Counted from the stretch's first letter, positions 17,177 to 26,603 are shown. The stretch is 64,000 bases of DNA from Roseofilum reptotaenium CS-1145 (GCF_028330985.1 NZ_JAQMUE010000088.1:62001-126000); one strand, 5' to 3'. Notes: generated by a model not told the origin, from the sequence alone. A program made the numbers and translations.

Positions 17177-17303
17177 TATAACGCTAGGCAATAGGCAATT
17201 ACAAGACTATCCTATTCCCTACATTCTTCACCCTGTGCATCACATTGGCAAATAGCCCTTAATCGAGTATACTGCCAAAAGCCAGCCAAATTATGCATAT
17301 TCC

Positions 17304-18086
17304 ATGGGTGAACCCTTAATTGAACTGCGCGGTATTTGCCAAACCTTTGGTCAAAGCAGGATTTTAGATAACCTTGACCTGACGATCTACAAAGGAGAAG
17401 CATTAGGGATTATCGGGCCCTCCGGGACAGGGAAGTCCACAATCCTAAGAATTATTGCTGGTTTACATCAACCGGATGCTGGCGAAATTTATGTCTCTGG
17501 ACAAAAGCGTGAAGGGTTAGTGGGAGATATCCAAGACCCAATTACGATTGGTATGGTCTTTCAACAGGCTGCCTTATTTGACTCGTTAACTGTGGCGGAA
17601 AATGTCGGATTTCGACTCTATCAAGAAGGCAAAATTCCTCAGAAACACATCCGGGAAATGGTAGAAACAAAACTGGAATTAGTGGGATTATCGGGAATTA
17701 GCGATCGCTTCCCGGCTCAACTATCTGGAGGAATGCGCAAACGAGTCAGCTTTGCCCGAGCCATTATGGAAAATCCCCAAGATCCCCAAGACCATCCCGA
17801 AGTCCTGCTCTACGATGAACCCACTGCTGGACTCGATCCCATTGCCTCTACCGTAGTTGAAGACTTGATTCGCTCCCTCAAAGAGAAACAAGGAGGCTGT
17901 AGTACCTATGTAATGGTCACCCACCAAGAAAGTACCATTCGCCGCACCACAGATCGGATCGTCTTCATGCACCAGGGTAAAGTCCAATGGGATGGCAAAA
18001 TTGAAGAAATTGATGACACAGATAATCCCTATATTCGTCAATTTGCCGCCGGGAGCTTAGAGGGCCCGATTCCCGTCATCAGTTAA
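17304..18086 (+). CDS. ABC transporter ATPase, MlaF/Ttg2A type
   Basis: 260 aa. Walker A is GPSGTGKST (38-46), the signature is LSGGMRKRV (140-148), Walker B is VLLYDEP (167-173), and the H-loop histidine is H207. The MRKRV version of the signature marks the Mla/Mkl lipid-transport group. With the MCE protein 40 nt downstream it should power lipid movement between inner and outer (or thylakoid) membranes, as in bacterial Mla and plant TGD systems. The MlaE-type permease is not nearby, which is common in cyanobacteria. Confidence 0.87.
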   Translation: MGEPLIELRGICQTFGQSRILDNLDLTIYKGEALGIIGPSGTGKSTILRIIAGLHQPDAGEIYVSGQKREGLVGDIQDPITIGMVFQQAALFDSLTVAENVGFRLYQEGKIPQKHIREMVETKLELVGLSGISDRFPAQLSGGMRKRVSFARAIMENPQDPQDHPEVLLYDEPTAGLDPIASTVVEDLIRSLKEKQGGCSTYVMVTHQESTIRRTTDRIVFMHQGKVQWDGKIEEIDDTDNPYIRQFAAGSLEGPIPVIS

Positions 18087-18126
18087 GATAAAGCGGGTAC
18101 GATCTTGTAGGGAAGCGAAAACCATC

Positions 18127-19539
18127 ATGCGTCAACGGACAATTCGAGAAGGTTCAGTTGGGTTACTTATTTTAGTTGGGATGGGACTTTTTGGCGGTCT
18201 TATCCTTTGGTTACGCGGAGCAACTTTTGGTAGACAAATTTACTCCGTAATTGTCGAATTTGACAATACTGAAGGAATGCAAATTGGGGCAGAAGTTCGA
18301 TATCGTGGGGTCGAAGTGGGTTCCGTGGCTGCCATTAATCCGGGATCAAATGGGGTTGATGTCACCCTTAATATTCATCAAGCAGATTTGGTGATGCCAA
18401 AAAATGCGCTCATTGAAGCCAATCAATCCGGTTTAGTTGGCTCCACGACAATTGATATTATTCCCTTATCTTCTGTGCCAGCAAATATGACTTCGGCTCA
18501 GAGTCAGGACTGCGATCGGACCGTGGTTATTTGCGAAGGAAGCCGACTTTCTGGCCAAATTGGAGTCAGCTATGTTGAACTCCTACGCAGGGGTCTAGAT
18601 ATGGCAGAACTCTTTAGTTCGGAAGAATTTTATGCTCGTCTGATGTCTACCCTGGACGGAGCAACATCTGCGACTGAAAATTTTACAGTTCTGAGCGCTG
18701 AACTAGCAGAACTAACGACCCTGGCTAAGGGAGAAATCAGTACGATCTCTAATGCAACTGAATCCGTAGGTGCGGCAGCGGATCAAATTCGTCAATCCAC
18801 CCTGCAAGCAACCACCCAATTTACTGAAAGTAGTGCCCAACTGACTAGACAAGTGGAAAGCACCAGTGCCGAACTAAGAACCGCACTACAAAATATGAAT
18901 GGTTTGATTGCCCAAAATCGCACCAATCTTACTAGCACCTTAGCGAATTTAGAGCGCACATCCGAGGAGATGAAAACTGCGGTATCTACGTTGACCCCAA
19001 TTCTCACTCAAGTGCAACAAGGAGAGTTGATTAATAACCTAGAAACGCTTTCAGCCAATGCTGCCCAAGCTTCTACCAACTTAAAAGATTTATCTGATGG
19101 CATTAACAATCCTACGACTTTGTTGATGCTCCAACAAACCTTAGATTCAGCTCGCTCAACATTTCAAAATGCCCAAAAAATAACCTCAGATATGGATGAT
19201 TTGCTCGGCGATCCCCAATTTCGCCAGAATATTCGTAATTTGGTTAATGGTTTGGGTCAATTGGTTTCTTCTACAGAACGTTTAGAAGAACAAGCGGAAA
19301 TTGCCCAGGTTTTAGAGCCGATTAAAACCCAAATGCAATCTCCCAAGTTTCAGCAACAGTTGCCACAAGTTGAGGCATTCAATGCTCCAGAGTTAACGGA
19401 CTGGAACATAGCCCAGGATATGGATTCTAATATCAAAGTGGATTTTAAGATTGAACCGAAAACCCTCTTTGAACTGAATCCAGAGTTTCCCTCTGCGGAT
19501 TTTTCCCCTTCCACACCCTCGCTTGATTTTAATCCATAG
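18127..19539 (+). CDS. MCE/MlaD family lipid-transport protein
   Basis: 470 aa. A single N-terminal transmembrane anchor (about 10-29) leads to the MCE domain (about 35-117) with GMQIGAEVRYRGVEVGSV and the SGLVGST turn. A long helical C-terminal region (about 165-400) rich in Thr, Ala, Leu and Gln probably forms coiled-coil needles in an MCE hexamer. It is the binding and tunnel partner of the ATPase just upstream; only 40 nt separate them, so an operon is likely. The last residues are phenylalanine- and proline-rich. Confidence 0.88.
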   Translation: MRQRTIREGSVGLLILVGMGLFGGLILWLRGATFGRQIYSVIVEFDNTEGMQIGAEVRYRGVEVGSVAAINPGSNGVDVTLNIHQADLVMPKNALIEANQSGLVGSTTIDIIPLSSVPANMTSAQSQDCDRTVVICEGSRLSGQIGVSYVELLRRGLDMAELFSSEEFYARLMSTLDGATSATENFTVLSAELAELTTLAKGEISTISNATESVGAAADQIRQSTLQATTQFTESSAQLTRQVESTSAELRTALQNMNGLIAQNRTNLTSTLANLERTSEEMKTAVSTLTPILTQVQQGELINNLETLSANAAQASTNLKDLSDGINNPTTLLMLQQTLDSARSTFQNAQKITSDMDDLLGDPQFRQNIRNLVNGLGQLVSSTERLEEQAEIAQVLEPIKTQMQSPKFQQQLPQVEAFNAPELTDWNIAQDMDSNIKVDFKIEPKTLFELNPEFPSADFSPSTPSLDFNP

Positions 19540-19616
19540 GGAGATGGGGAGATGGACGACACAGAGACACGGAGATACAGAGATTCCCTATTCCCTAGCG
19601 CACAGCGCACAGCCCT

Positions 19617-19913
19617 CTAACTCCAATCCTCCTGTTGATTGTTTCCTCGTTTATACACCAATCCTTGGATATGAATGGCACGGGTTCGCTCAAATAAGGC
19701 TTCCTTATTCAAGTTCCACTGTTGCATGGCGCGGTTTAAATCCTGTTGTAGCGCTCTAGCACCTGGAAAATCTTGGTAACGAATTCTCAAACGCGCTAAT
19801 TCTACTAAATGAAAATCTGTCGGTTCTCCAGAATGTTGGAGCAATTGATCCACAATCAGGCGATCGCGATCCTCACGGGGATGCTTTTGATCCTTTCCAG
19901 ATTCATGATTCAT
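19617..19913 (-). CDS. DUF3288 family protein
   Basis: 98 aa. The family pattern is visible: KDQKHPREDRDRLIVDQLL, EPTDFHLVELARLRIRY, FPGARALQQDL, and WNLNKEALFERTRAIH. DUF3288 is a small cytoplasmic protein found almost only in cyanobacteria and without known function. No signal peptide or membrane segment. It stands between the mla pair and the division genes, in the opposite direction, with short G-rich repeats beyond its stop. Confidence 0.78.
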   Translation of the reverse strand: MNHESGKDQKHPREDRDRLIVDQLLQHSGEPTDFHLVELARLRIRYQDFPGARALQQDLNRAMQQWNLNKEALFERTRAIHIQGLVYKRGNNQQEDWS

Positions 19914-20072
19914 AACGCTCTATCCTGAACTTCAATCAACCGGCAAAAGGGAGACAGTGCTATACCATCTAAACCATAATATGACTAAACGGAATCCTTG
20001 ACCTATGAGTTAAGCCATTGATTCCGAGCCTCGAGCATTAATGTTAAACTACTCCCAAATTTATTCAATTCC

Positions 20073-20702
20073 ATGGTTGCTCTCAAATCCTTTCCCGATT
20101 CCTCCCCTCGTCGCCAACCTCGTTTACACAACCCGAATCGTTCCAGACTGCGGTTAGTCTCTTCCCAACCTCAAGCTCCTAAAATACCATCCACTTCGCC
20201 ATCGGCTAGTTCTTCTAGAGTGCCTTCACAGATTGCTCGGAATGACCGCTTTCAGCGACGGGTTGTCGATAAATCTACGTCAGTTCAGGGATTAACTCAA
20301 TCAGGAACCGTTAAACGCTTAGATCCAAAACATAACCAATTACCAAAGAGTGTAGTCGCTCTACGGGCGATCGAAAAAATCCTCTTTTTTTGTACCCTAG
20401 GTTTGGGTGCAGCTACCATGGGAATCTATAGTCTAACGGTGCAAACACAGCAAGAATGGATGAAAAAATACGACCTTCTGCAAAATCTAGAACGCTATGA
20501 GCGTCAATTAGTTACGGCTAGTGAAATCTTAAAAAATCGGATGGCATCCCAAGCAGAAACCGAAGATACCGGTTTAGTTCCTCAAAATCCAGAGACTACG
20601 ATTTTCCTTGAGCCAGTCGAACAACGTTCGGTTCCTGCTATTTCTGAGTCTTTGCCGAATTTAGCACCGGAACCGTTATCCTCTAAACCTTGGGGATATT
20701 AA
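20073..20702 (+). CDS. candidate FtsL/DivIC-like division protein
   Basis: 209 aa. It has a basic, Ser/Pro-rich cytoplasmic tail (1-95), one transmembrane helix (about 101-121), a short periplasmic coiled coil (about 123-165, QQEWMKKYDLLQNLERYERQL), and a loose C-terminus. That topology, and its place directly upstream of the division transpeptidase gene ftsI, match FtsL, which varies too much in sequence for motif recognition. The call is inference from topology and synteny. A predicted terminator separates it from ftsI. Confidence 0.5.
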   Translation: MVALKSFPDSSPRRQPRLHNPNRSRLRLVSSQPQAPKIPSTSPSASSSRVPSQIARNDRFQRRVVDKSTSVQGLTQSGTVKRLDPKHNQLPKSVVALRAIEKILFFCTLGLGAATMGIYSLTVQTQQEWMKKYDLLQNLERYERQLVTASEILKNRMASQAETEDTGLVPQNPETTIFLEPVEQRSVPAISESLPNLAPEPLSSKPWGY

Positions 20703-20725
20703 GGTTTCCAATTAGAAGACCTAAT

Positions 20726-20755
20726 GGGAATAGGGAATGGGGAATAGGGAATAGG
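20726..20755 (+). repeat. GGGAATA heptamer tract
   Basis: Four imperfect copies of GGGAATA/GGGAATG between the FtsL-like gene and ftsI, of the same family as at 9657 and 44680. Confidence 0.8.
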
Positions 20756-20839
20756 TTATGGTAGCTAGGTTTCCGTATTGAACCGGAGTCCTAACCCACT
20801 CTTTCTCTGCTATACCATTGGTCTATGAAGTTATACTTA

Positions 20840-20866
20840 ACAAGTGGCTCTAAGCCACTTGTTTTT
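20840..20866 (+). terminator. intrinsic terminator or attenuator before ftsI
   Basis: ACAAGTGGCT, loop CTA, AGCCACTTGT, and a run of five T including the last stem base. It is a textbook intrinsic terminator 29 nt before the ftsI start codon and 137 nt after the FtsL-like stop. Confidence 0.8.
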
Positions 20867-20895
20867 CAGGGATTAATTAGTTTATTTGAGCAATT

Positions 20896-22695
20896 ATGGC
20901 CTCAACTTCTCGGCCGAGCAAACATATAAGCCAACGGAAAGCGATCGCCACGGGTTCTTTCCCTAGAAAGCCAGGCAGAAAAATGGCTGCTGTCCCTCAG
21001 ATGCGATCGGTTGTGGTCTGGGGGGTGCTGATTGCTGGTTTATTGGGATTAAGCCTAAAATTATTAAGCTTACAGGTCATTCAGAGTGCCGAGTTGCGCG
21101 AAAAGGCACAACAGCAACAACGCAGTCAAGAACAGAAGGCGACTTCCCGTCGATCTATTGTCGATCGCCAAGGACATTTTTTGGCAGTCGATCAACCCCG
21201 GTTTACCTTGTACGCCCATCCCATCCTGTTTAAGCGACCTATGCCAGAGATTGCTAGCGCCCTCTCTAGTATCTTAGGTATACCGGCCAATCAACTCATA
21301 CAACGCTTTTCTGAAGGGCCGACAGGGATTCAAATTCAGTATAGTGTGCCGGAAGATGCCGCTCGTCGGATTCAAACGCTATCTATTGATGGCTTAGAGT
21401 TAAATGCCTATCAAGAGCGGATTTATCCCCAAGAAGATCTGGTATCGGAAGTGGTGGGATATGTGAATATGGAGCGGGTGGGACAATCTGGAATCGAAGC
21501 TGCCTATGAAAATATTCTAGAGCGCTCTAGTGAGTGGGTCGAAGTGACGCGCACGGGAGAAGGCGATATTTTACCCAATCAAGGATTGACTCCCTTGTTG
21601 AATATGGATGCCCTGCAATTGCAATTAACCCTGGATACTCGGCTGCAACGGGTTTCTCGGTTAGCCCTTTCTGAGCAGATGAAACAATATCAGGCCAAGC
21701 GGGGTACGGTGATTGTGATGGATGCATCGGATGGGTCGATCTTGTCGTTGGTGCAATATCCGTCGTTTGATGCCAATACCTATTGGAAAGCCGATTTAGG
21801 GTTATTAAAAAACTGGGCAATTACTGATTTATATGAGCCAGGATCGACGTTTAAGCCGATTAATGTGGCGATCGCCTTAGAAGCAGATGCGATTGAACCT
21901 GACGATCAGTTTTACGATCCAGGACAGATTTATATCGGTGAATGGCCGATTCAGAATTATGACTTTGATGCGAATGGAGGTAGAGGAGTATCAAGTCTAA
22001 CCGATATTATCAAATATTCCAGTAATGTCGCGATGGTTAGAGTTGTCCAGCAGATGAAGCCAGAAGTTTTTTATGACTGGCTGGAAAACCTGGGACTTTC
22101 AAGTCTTATGGGAATTGATTTACCAGGAGAAACCGCGAGTTACCTCAAACCGAAAGAACATTTTGTCAATATAGCTGTTGAGCCGGCTGTTGTCTCCTTT
22201 GGTCAAGGATTATCCTTAACTCCCCTGAAACTTGCCCAACTCCATGCCACTTTAGCCAATGGGGGATTTTTAGTCACTCCTCATGTGGTTAAGGGACTTA
22301 GGGATGTACAAGGACAATTGCACTATACTCCAAGTATTGAACCTCCCCGCCGAGTGTTTTCTCAAGAAACAACTGAAGCCGTTTTAGCTATGATGGAAGC
22401 CGTGGTGGATGGGGGGAGTGGAAAGGCGGCCCATATCCCCAATTATAGAGTGGCAGGTAAAACTGGAACGGCTCAGAAGGCTTATGCGGGTGGTGGGTAT
22501 TATGAATCCGCAAAAATAACCAGTTTTGTTGGTATTTTGCCGGATGGCCCCTATGTGGTCGTTGCAGTGGTTGATGAACCGAAAGGTGCAGGAGCTTTTG
22601 GGGGTACGGTATCGGCTCCGATTGTAAAATCTGTAATGGAAGCCCTCATTCCAATGGAGAAGATTCCTCCGTCCACTCATCAACCTAATGAATAA
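20896..22695 (+). CDS. ftsI: FtsI-type penicillin-binding protein, division transpeptidase
   Basis: 599 aa. A cytoplasmic tail rich in Arg and Lys, a transmembrane helix (about 38-58), a PBP dimer domain, then the transpeptidase domain with all three motifs: S317-T-F-K320 (GSTFKP), S375-S-N377, and K522-T-G524. The DxQ-type linker TLDTRLQ lies at about 245-251. It cross-links septal peptidoglycan with FtsW. The ATG lies only about 30 nt beyond an intrinsic terminator, so its own promoter would have to overlap that hairpin, or transcription reads through. No PASTA domain. Confidence 0.93.
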   Translation: MASTSRPSKHISQRKAIATGSFPRKPGRKMAAVPQMRSVVVWGVLIAGLLGLSLKLLSLQVIQSAELREKAQQQQRSQEQKATSRRSIVDRQGHFLAVDQPRFTLYAHPILFKRPMPEIASALSSILGIPANQLIQRFSEGPTGIQIQYSVPEDAARRIQTLSIDGLELNAYQERIYPQEDLVSEVVGYVNMERVGQSGIEAAYENILERSSEWVEVTRTGEGDILPNQGLTPLLNMDALQLQLTLDTRLQRVSRLALSEQMKQYQAKRGTVIVMDASDGSILSLVQYPSFDANTYWKADLGLLKNWAITDLYEPGSTFKPINVAIALEADAIEPDDQFYDPGQIYIGEWPIQNYDFDANGGRGVSSLTDIIKYSSNVAMVRVVQQMKPEVFYDWLENLGLSSLMGIDLPGETASYLKPKEHFVNIAVEPAVVSFGQGLSLTPLKLAQLHATLANGGFLVTPHVVKGLRDVQGQLHYTPSIEPPRRVFSQETTEAVLAMMEAVVDGGSGKAAHIPNYRVAGKTGTAQKAYAGGGYYESAKITSFVGILPDGPYVVVAVVDEPKGAGAFGGTVSAPIVKSVMEALIPMEKIPPSTHQPNE

Positions 22696-23081
22696 TGGGT
22701 ATATTGCTTTTAAGGTTTAATGGATAGGACCTGCTGATGGAGAAAGTTTAAAGTTGCTAGGGTCGTATACGTATAAATTCCCAGATCGCCGCGAATGACG
22801 GTAAACGGAGCATCCGGTTCGCCGAAATCGCTTAAAACGGCGATCTCCCCAGGAAAGTCATGATTTTGAGTATATTCATTTTGGGTTACTAACGTAGGTA
22901 AACCGACTTCAGCCGCTGCTTGCACCCCCGCTTGGGAATCCTCAATCACCAAACACTCTCTAGGCGATAAATTCATTTGCTCTAGAACATAATGATAAAT
23001 ATCAGGCGCAGGTTTTTTTCGGGGGACAATATCACCGGCTGCAATCAATTCAAACGTAGTCGGGTGAAAAAACTTCTCCAA

Positions 23082-24362
23082 CTGAGGGGGCGACAAGGAG
23101 GCTGAAAAGCATAGCCTGTGAGGAGAGTAGACGAAAGAGAGAAAAAAAGATCGGCTAGGCATTGTCAATAAACATAGCCTATTGAAAATAATGAAAAAGT
23201 TACCTTCATTATACCAGAACTATCTCCAACAATATTTTTCTCCTCTGGAATATCTGATGCTTTCCATCCTGCTCATGCTTCTGCAAAAACATCGTTGGGT
23301 TAGGTTAGAGAAGTTAGCCGAAAATTTTCCCAGTCCAATTCACCAGAGAAGTCGAATCAAAAAATTACAGAGATTTTTATCTCGACCTCAATGGGATGTA
23401 GCTAAACTCTGGTTTCCCATTTTTAAAGCATGGCTAGAGCAAACATTTGATCCGGATGAAGTTCTCTATATTGCCGTTGACCGCAGTCAATGGGGTAATG
23501 TCAATCTCTTTATGATAAGCTTAATTTATCAGAAGCGAGCCATTCCTATTGATTTCACTCTATTGGGAAAATTAGGAAACACAAGTGCTGATGAGCAAAC
23601 GGTCTTATTAAGCCGAGTTTTAGAGTTATTGAAAGATTATCAGAAAGGGGTGATAGGAGACCGGGAATTCTGTAGTGTAGATTTAGCCAAATGGTTAGAG
23701 AGTCAGCCGAACACCTATTTTAGCTTACGGTTAAAGAAGAATACTTGTGTTCAACAAGAAGAGAAAATATGGCAACCACTTCAAACCCTAGGCATTAGAC
23801 CGGGAATATCGGCTTATTATCGAGGAGTAAAAGTAACCAAAAGCAAGGGATTTGCTCCCGTCAATATTGCGGCAAAATGGAAAAGAACTTATGGGGGGAT
23901 CTCCGTAGATGAAGCCTGGTTTGTGCTGACGAATTTACCTGATATTGAGTCGAGTTTATCGGCTTATGCTCGGCGTATGGGTATTGAAGAAATGTTCCGT
24001 GATTTCAAATCAGGTGGCTATAATCTAGAAGGGACTCAAGTGAGAGGTCAACGTTTATCAGCTCTGATTTTGTTGATGACTCTAGCTTATTGTTACTCCC
24101 TGTTTTCCGGTTCAGCTTTACTCAATAAAGGCATTGCTAAATATGTTGCTCGTCCCACTGAGCGGAAACAAAAGTATCGTCAGCATAGCCATTTTTATCT
24201 CGGATTACAGGGAGGAGTTTGGCTCGATTCTCTTGCTGATTTTGCCGATGAGGTTGAATTGATGATGTCCTTTTCACCTCAATCTCGCCACCATTATCAG
24301 AAAGGTTTAAGGGCTATTTCCCTTTTGCAGTCTGTCTTCTAGCTTGTTTGTCGCCCCTTCAG
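23082..24362 (+). mobile_element. IS4-family insertion sequence, 1281 bp, complete
   Basis: The ends are inverted: the left begins CTGAGGGGGCGACAA and the right, reverse-complemented, begins CTGAAGGGGCGACAA, with weaker similarity for about 7 bp more. The direct repeat CTTCTCCAA flanks it on both sides (23073-23081 and 24363-24371), a 9-bp target duplication. It carries one intact transposase gene. The exact target duplication points to a fairly recent insertion. Confidence 0.95.
23191..24342 (+). CDS. IS4-family transposase
   Basis: 383 aa from the ATG at 23191 (a TTG at 23182 is also in frame). DDE catalytic residues: first Asp in AVDRSQW, second Asp in IGDREFCS, and the Glu in the exact YREK signature Y-x2-R-x3-E-x6-K (YARRMGIEEMFRDFK). 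Its length is typical for the IS4 group. The frame is uninterrupted and all catalytic residues are present, so the element may still be mobile. It lies antisense to the HAD gene it splits. Confidence 0.95.
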   Translation: MKKLPSLYQNYLQQYFSPLEYLMLSILLMLLQKHRWVRLEKLAENFPSPIHQRSRIKKLQRFLSRPQWDVAKLWFPIFKAWLEQTFDPDEVLYIAVDRSQWGNVNLFMISLIYQKRAIPIDFTLLGKLGNTSADEQTVLLSRVLELLKDYQKGVIGDREFCSVDLAKWLESQPNTYFSLRLKKNTCVQQEEKIWQPLQTLGIRPGISAYYRGVKVTKSKGFAPVNIAAKWKRTYGGISVDEAWFVLTNLPDIESSLSAYARRMGIEEMFRDFKSGGYNLEGTQVRGQRLSALILLMTLAYCYSLFSGSALLNKGIAKYVARPTERKQKYRQHSHFYLGLQGGVWLDSLADFADEVELMMSFSPQSRHHYQKGLRAISLLQSVF

Positions 24363-24888
24363 CTTCTCCAATAAAGCCATAGCATTCGGTAGGGCGCTAG
24401 TTGTGGCGATCGCCAAGCGTATATCTTTGCTTATAGCCTCTTCAATTAACCGTTGAACACCCGGTCGTAAGGGAATCGAACCTTTGGAAAGAAACTGTCG
24501 ATAATACTTCGTTTTCTGGCGATGTAATTGGGCAGCCCATACTTCCAACTCCACTGGAGGCTCAAACTGGGAATGATACCGGCGAACATAAGAAACCAGG
24601 CGCTCTTTTCCTCCCGACACTTCTAAAAGTGGCCCATAAAACTCAGCAGATCATTGCCACGGTAACCCTGCATTAGAAAAAACCTGATTAAATGCCACAC
24701 GATGACCATCCCGTTCTGTTTCTGCCAGGGTTCCATCCACATCAAAAATAATCGCTTTCAGTTGCCCCATTTTAGCCATAACTTTCCCCACTTTATACAA
24801 ACCTTAAGTTTCCGATTAATTTTACACCACAAGTGTAAGATATTATTGGACTGTAAAGATCGGCGGCATATAGGAAAGTGGGGGCATA

Positions 24889-24922
24889 ACCCATTACCTA
24901 TTACCCATTACCCATTACCCAT
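24889..24922 (+). repeat. ACCCATT heptamer tract before the K+ channel gene
   Basis: Five near-perfect ACCCATT/ACCTATT units end 5 nt before the GTG start of the channel gene, again replacing a Shine-Dalgarno. Confidence 0.85.
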
Positions 24923-24927
24923 AAAAC

Positions 24928-25968
24928 GTGTCTTCCATCGAACAACAGTATCAACGAATGCAACGAGAACTTATAGTCGGTGTTCTTGCCCTAGGGTTCG
25001 TTTGCATGTGGGGAACCATCGGCTATATGGTTCTAGAAAAATGGTCTTTTCCTGATGCCTTTTATATGACCATTATTACCCTAACAACGGTGGGTTATGG
25101 CGAAGTAGAGCCAATGGAATCACGAGGGAGAATCTTTACCATCGCCCTGATTTTTTTTGGAGTGATTAGCATTGGGTATATTGTCAATCGATTTACAGAA
25201 GCCTTCCTGCAAGGCTATTTTCAAGATGGAATACGTTTGCGACAAAAACAGAAAGTGCTGAAAAACTTAATCAACCATTATATTATTTGCGGTTTTGGTC
25301 GTACTGGGCAACAGATTGCCCTAGAATTCCATGAAGAAGGCGTTCCCTTTGTCATTGTTGACTCTTCACCAGAAGCTCTAGAAGCGGCTCAAAGTTTAGG
25401 GTATCTTATCCTCCAAGGAGATGCCACCCTAGATGATACGTTGCATAGAGCAGGCATTAATCAAGCCTGTTGTTTGGTTGCTGCTCTACCTTCTGATGCA
25501 CAGAATCTCTACACAGTTTTATCAGCCAAAAGTCTCAATAGCCAAATCAGGACGATCGCCCGCGTTAGTACCGATGAAGCAGCACTGAAACTCTACCGAG
25601 GAGGAGCGGATGCCGTTGTTTCTCCTTATACGACGGCTGGACGCAAAATGGCGACTGCTGCCTTACGACCTCAAGTGATGCATTTCGTTGATGGTATGAT
25701 CACGGGTAAAAATCGCTCCTTATTGATTGAAGAATTCGGGATTGATAGCGATCGCTGTCCCTATATTGGCCAATCGCTTCAACAAATGCAACTGCGATCG
25801 CGCTCTGGCGTTCTTGTCCTCGCCATCCGTCGCCAAGATGGAACCGTCATCGGAGCGCCAACAGGAGAAACTTTGCTACTCCCCCAAGACTTACTCATTT
25901 GTATGGGAACCTCCGAACAAATTCGGCGCTTAAAACAACTGCTCTCTCCCCTAAATCCTCACGGTTAA
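24928..25968 (+). CDS. two-helix potassium channel with RCK (TrkA) domain
   Basis: 346 aa. Helix 1 (about 13-35), pore helix and selectivity filter T54-V-G-Y-G58 (TTVGYGE), helix 2 (about 69-88), then a cytosolic TrkA-N Rossmann domain starting ICGFGRTGQQIA (glycines 122, 124, 127) and a TrkA-C domain to the end. This is the MthK/Kch-like architecture: K+ flow gated by a ligand such as Ca2+ or a nucleotide on the RCK ring. The GTG start has no Shine-Dalgarno. Next to the J-domain gene, which runs convergently. Confidence 0.9.
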   Translation: MSSIEQQYQRMQRELIVGVLALGFVCMWGTIGYMVLEKWSFPDAFYMTIITLTTVGYGEVEPMESRGRIFTIALIFFGVISIGYIVNRFTEAFLQGYFQDGIRLRQKQKVLKNLINHYIICGFGRTGQQIALEFHEEGVPFVIVDSSPEALEAAQSLGYLILQGDATLDDTLHRAGINQACCLVAALPSDAQNLYTVLSAKSLNSQIRTIARVSTDEAALKLYRGGADAVVSPYTTAGRKMATAALRPQVMHFVDGMITGKNRSLLIEEFGIDSDRCPYIGQSLQQMQLRSRSGVLVLAIRRQDGTVIGAPTGETLLLPQDLLICMGTSEQIRRLKQLLSPLNPHG

Positions 25969-25982
25969 TTCATCATTCGTGA

Positions 25983-26603
25983 TTACACTTGTTGATGGGC
26001 AGATTGGATTCCCAACTGGTTGAGGTTTTGTTCAACTTCTAGGCACAAACGGCGGTTGTGGGGGTCCGTGCGTCTGGCTCTTTGCAGATAGAGTTGCGCC
26101 TTTTCGAGTTGATTTTGTTTCAGTAAATGTTGACCGTAGGATTGATAAGTAATCGCCTGCCATTGACGGACTTCTGGATCGATGGGGAGGCGATCGCGTA
26201 GAGCTTCCACTAAGGCGATCGCCCGGGGAAAGCGCTTCGTTTTTAAAAACTCTCGTAATTGCTCATAGGCACTTTGCTTTAGCCGTTTATCCTGGGGGTT
26301 TAAGGGAGGAATTTTCACCTTGCGGGGACCAGGCGCAGGGGAGGGAGTAGGCGTTACGGTGGGTTCAGGGGAAGAGTGAGAAAACGCTTCAAATCCTATT
26401 TCTGTATTGGCTACCTCAGAAATTTCTTTTAAGAGAATTTCATAGGCTTGCGTGAGTTGAATAAACTTTTCCTTGGCTTGTCTATCTCCCGGATTAACAT
26501 CAGGATGACATCCTCGCGCCAAACGCCGATAGGAAGCCTTAACCTCCGCAAACGAGGCCCCTGGTTTTAAGCTCAACACTCGGTAATAATAGGCAATATC
26601 CAT
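25983..26603 (-). CDS. J-domain protein (DnaJ-like)
   Basis: 206 aa. The J domain occupies the first 65 residues with the HPD motif in RGCHPDVNPGD and the following KEKFIQLTQAYEIL helix. A Pro-rich linker (about 75-100) leads to a helical region resembling tetratricopeptide repeats (about 105-200: AIALVEALRDRLPIDPEVRQW, YLQRARRTDPHNRRLC). It should stimulate a DnaK-type Hsp70; there is no zinc-finger or C-terminal client domain, so it is not canonical DnaJ. The ATG at 26603 is preferred over an upstream TTG. Confidence 0.85.
   Translation of the reverse strand: MDIAYYYRVLSLKPGASFAEVKASYRRLARGCHPDVNPGDRQAKEKFIQLTQAYEILLKEISEVANTEIGFEAFSHSSPEPTVTPTPSPAPGPRKVKIPPLNPQDKRLKQSAYEQLREFLKTKRFPRAIALVEALRDRLPIDPEVRQWQAITYQSYGQHLLKQNQLEKAQLYLQRARRTDPHNRRLCLEVEQNLNQLGIQSAHQQV

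Larger units (their letters stand above)
22710..24779 (-). pseudogene. HAD-superfamily hydrolase (CbbY/phosphoglycolate-phosphatase type), broken twice
   Basis: Read from the ATG at 24779: the N-terminus has the HAD nucleophile motif FDVDGT (D13, D15). Codon 43 is TGA (24653-24651) where relatives have Trp (AGLPWQ-stop-SAEFYG), yet the frame continues for another 96 codons. An IS4-family element then interrupts it. Removing the element and one 9-bp target copy rejoins SALPNAMALLEK to FFHPTTFELIAAGD in frame, giving 259 codons plus the stop; the second half keeps DIVPRKKPAPDIY and the ECLVIEDSQAGVQAA motif. Family members dephosphorylate small sugar phosphates. With two independent lesions it should be inactive. 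Confidence 0.93.
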
